In this document: piece by piece, positions 40,781 through 40,806 of the stretch
Position numbering within the stretch: position 1 is the stretch's first letter
Layout: each line of letters starts with the position of its first letter
Source of the DNA: Candidatus Roseilinea sp.
GTDB taxonomy: Bacteria; Chloroflexota; Anaerolineae; J036; Brachytrichaceae
NCBI GenBank assembly: GCA_025055235.1
Contig: JANWYN010000095.1
Span: 1 to 40,806 of the forward strand
Length of the DNA stretch: 40,806 nucleotides
Direction of reading: 5' to 3'
Notes under the pieces: model-generated
Told to the model about the DNA's origin: nothing
Databases searched by the model: none
The model's input: only the letters and a program-made list of their open reading frames with translations
Translations under genes and position numbers: made by a program

Positions 40781-40806
40781 ACCGCGGAGACGCGGAGGGA
40801 GCGGAG
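40781..40806. repeat. Start of a further short-unit array at the window edge
   Basis: Repeating GCGGAG-type units (CGCGGAGA, CGCGGAGG, GAGCGGAG) begin five bases after the GH4 stop and run off the right end. The size and position match the other arrays, but only three units are visible, so the phase is uncertain. Confidence 0.5.

Overview
The window looks like a chromosomal piece of a high-GC bacterium, most likely a member of the Chloroflexota (Anaerolineae-like). This is inferred from gene content (glycine cleavage P-protein subunit 1, split methylmalonyl-CoA mutase, a pyrophosphate-type phosphofructokinase signature, a pair of unknown genes I associate with Chloroflexota) and not from a marker gene. 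There are about 25 intact protein genes, one tRNA-Arg(TCT) and two decayed genes. No CRISPR array, rRNA, phage or transposase gene was seen.

Layout. 1-1.6 kb: a broken lipoprotein carboxylesterase. 2.0-13.2 kb: a carbohydrate-use island, visibly less GC-rich than its surroundings, with two LplB/LplC-type ABC permeases, a GH2 glycosidase, a second TIM-barrel glycosidase and a lipoprotein sugar-binding protein on the plus strand. It meets a strong shared terminator, then a convergent YesN/YesM-type two-component system. The island is bounded on both sides by pseudogenes. 13.5-19.7 kb, minus strand: remnant of a TPR regulator, a double-Rossmann epimerase, a BtuF-like protein, a Gfo/Idh/MocA oxidoreductase, gcvPA and gcvH. 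19.9-30.2 kb, plus strand: an exopolysaccharide locus (O-antigen ligase/polymerase with TPR, WecA-like transferase, UDP-sugar dehydrogenase, mannose-1-phosphate guanylyltransferase, two Wzz-type chain-length proteins and a tyrosine-kinase-like ATPase that has lost key residues) with dprA inserted in it. 30.3-34.3 kb: two conserved genes of unknown function, a tRNA that shares one base with the second, and an ABC exporter. 34.6-38.3 kb: a GNAT acetyltransferase, phosphofructokinase and a convergent methylmalonyl-CoA mutase chain. 38.3-40.8 kb: a LacI regulator divergent from a GH4 glycosidase, with a very clear operator between them.

The most striking feature is a family of short-unit tandem arrays between 16.6 and 37.7 kb, with a probable further one cut by the right window edge. 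They are phased heptanucleotides, each site with its own heptamer sequence, often arranged as left arm, short unique spacer and reverse-complement right arm. They sit exactly on gene borders, supply stop codons to neighbouring genes, occupy the leader of several genes, and in one case lie in frame inside a metabolic enzyme (methylmalonyl-CoA mutase). A related in-frame nonamer array lies inside gcvPA. They resemble the STRR heptamer repeats known from filamentous cyanobacteria.
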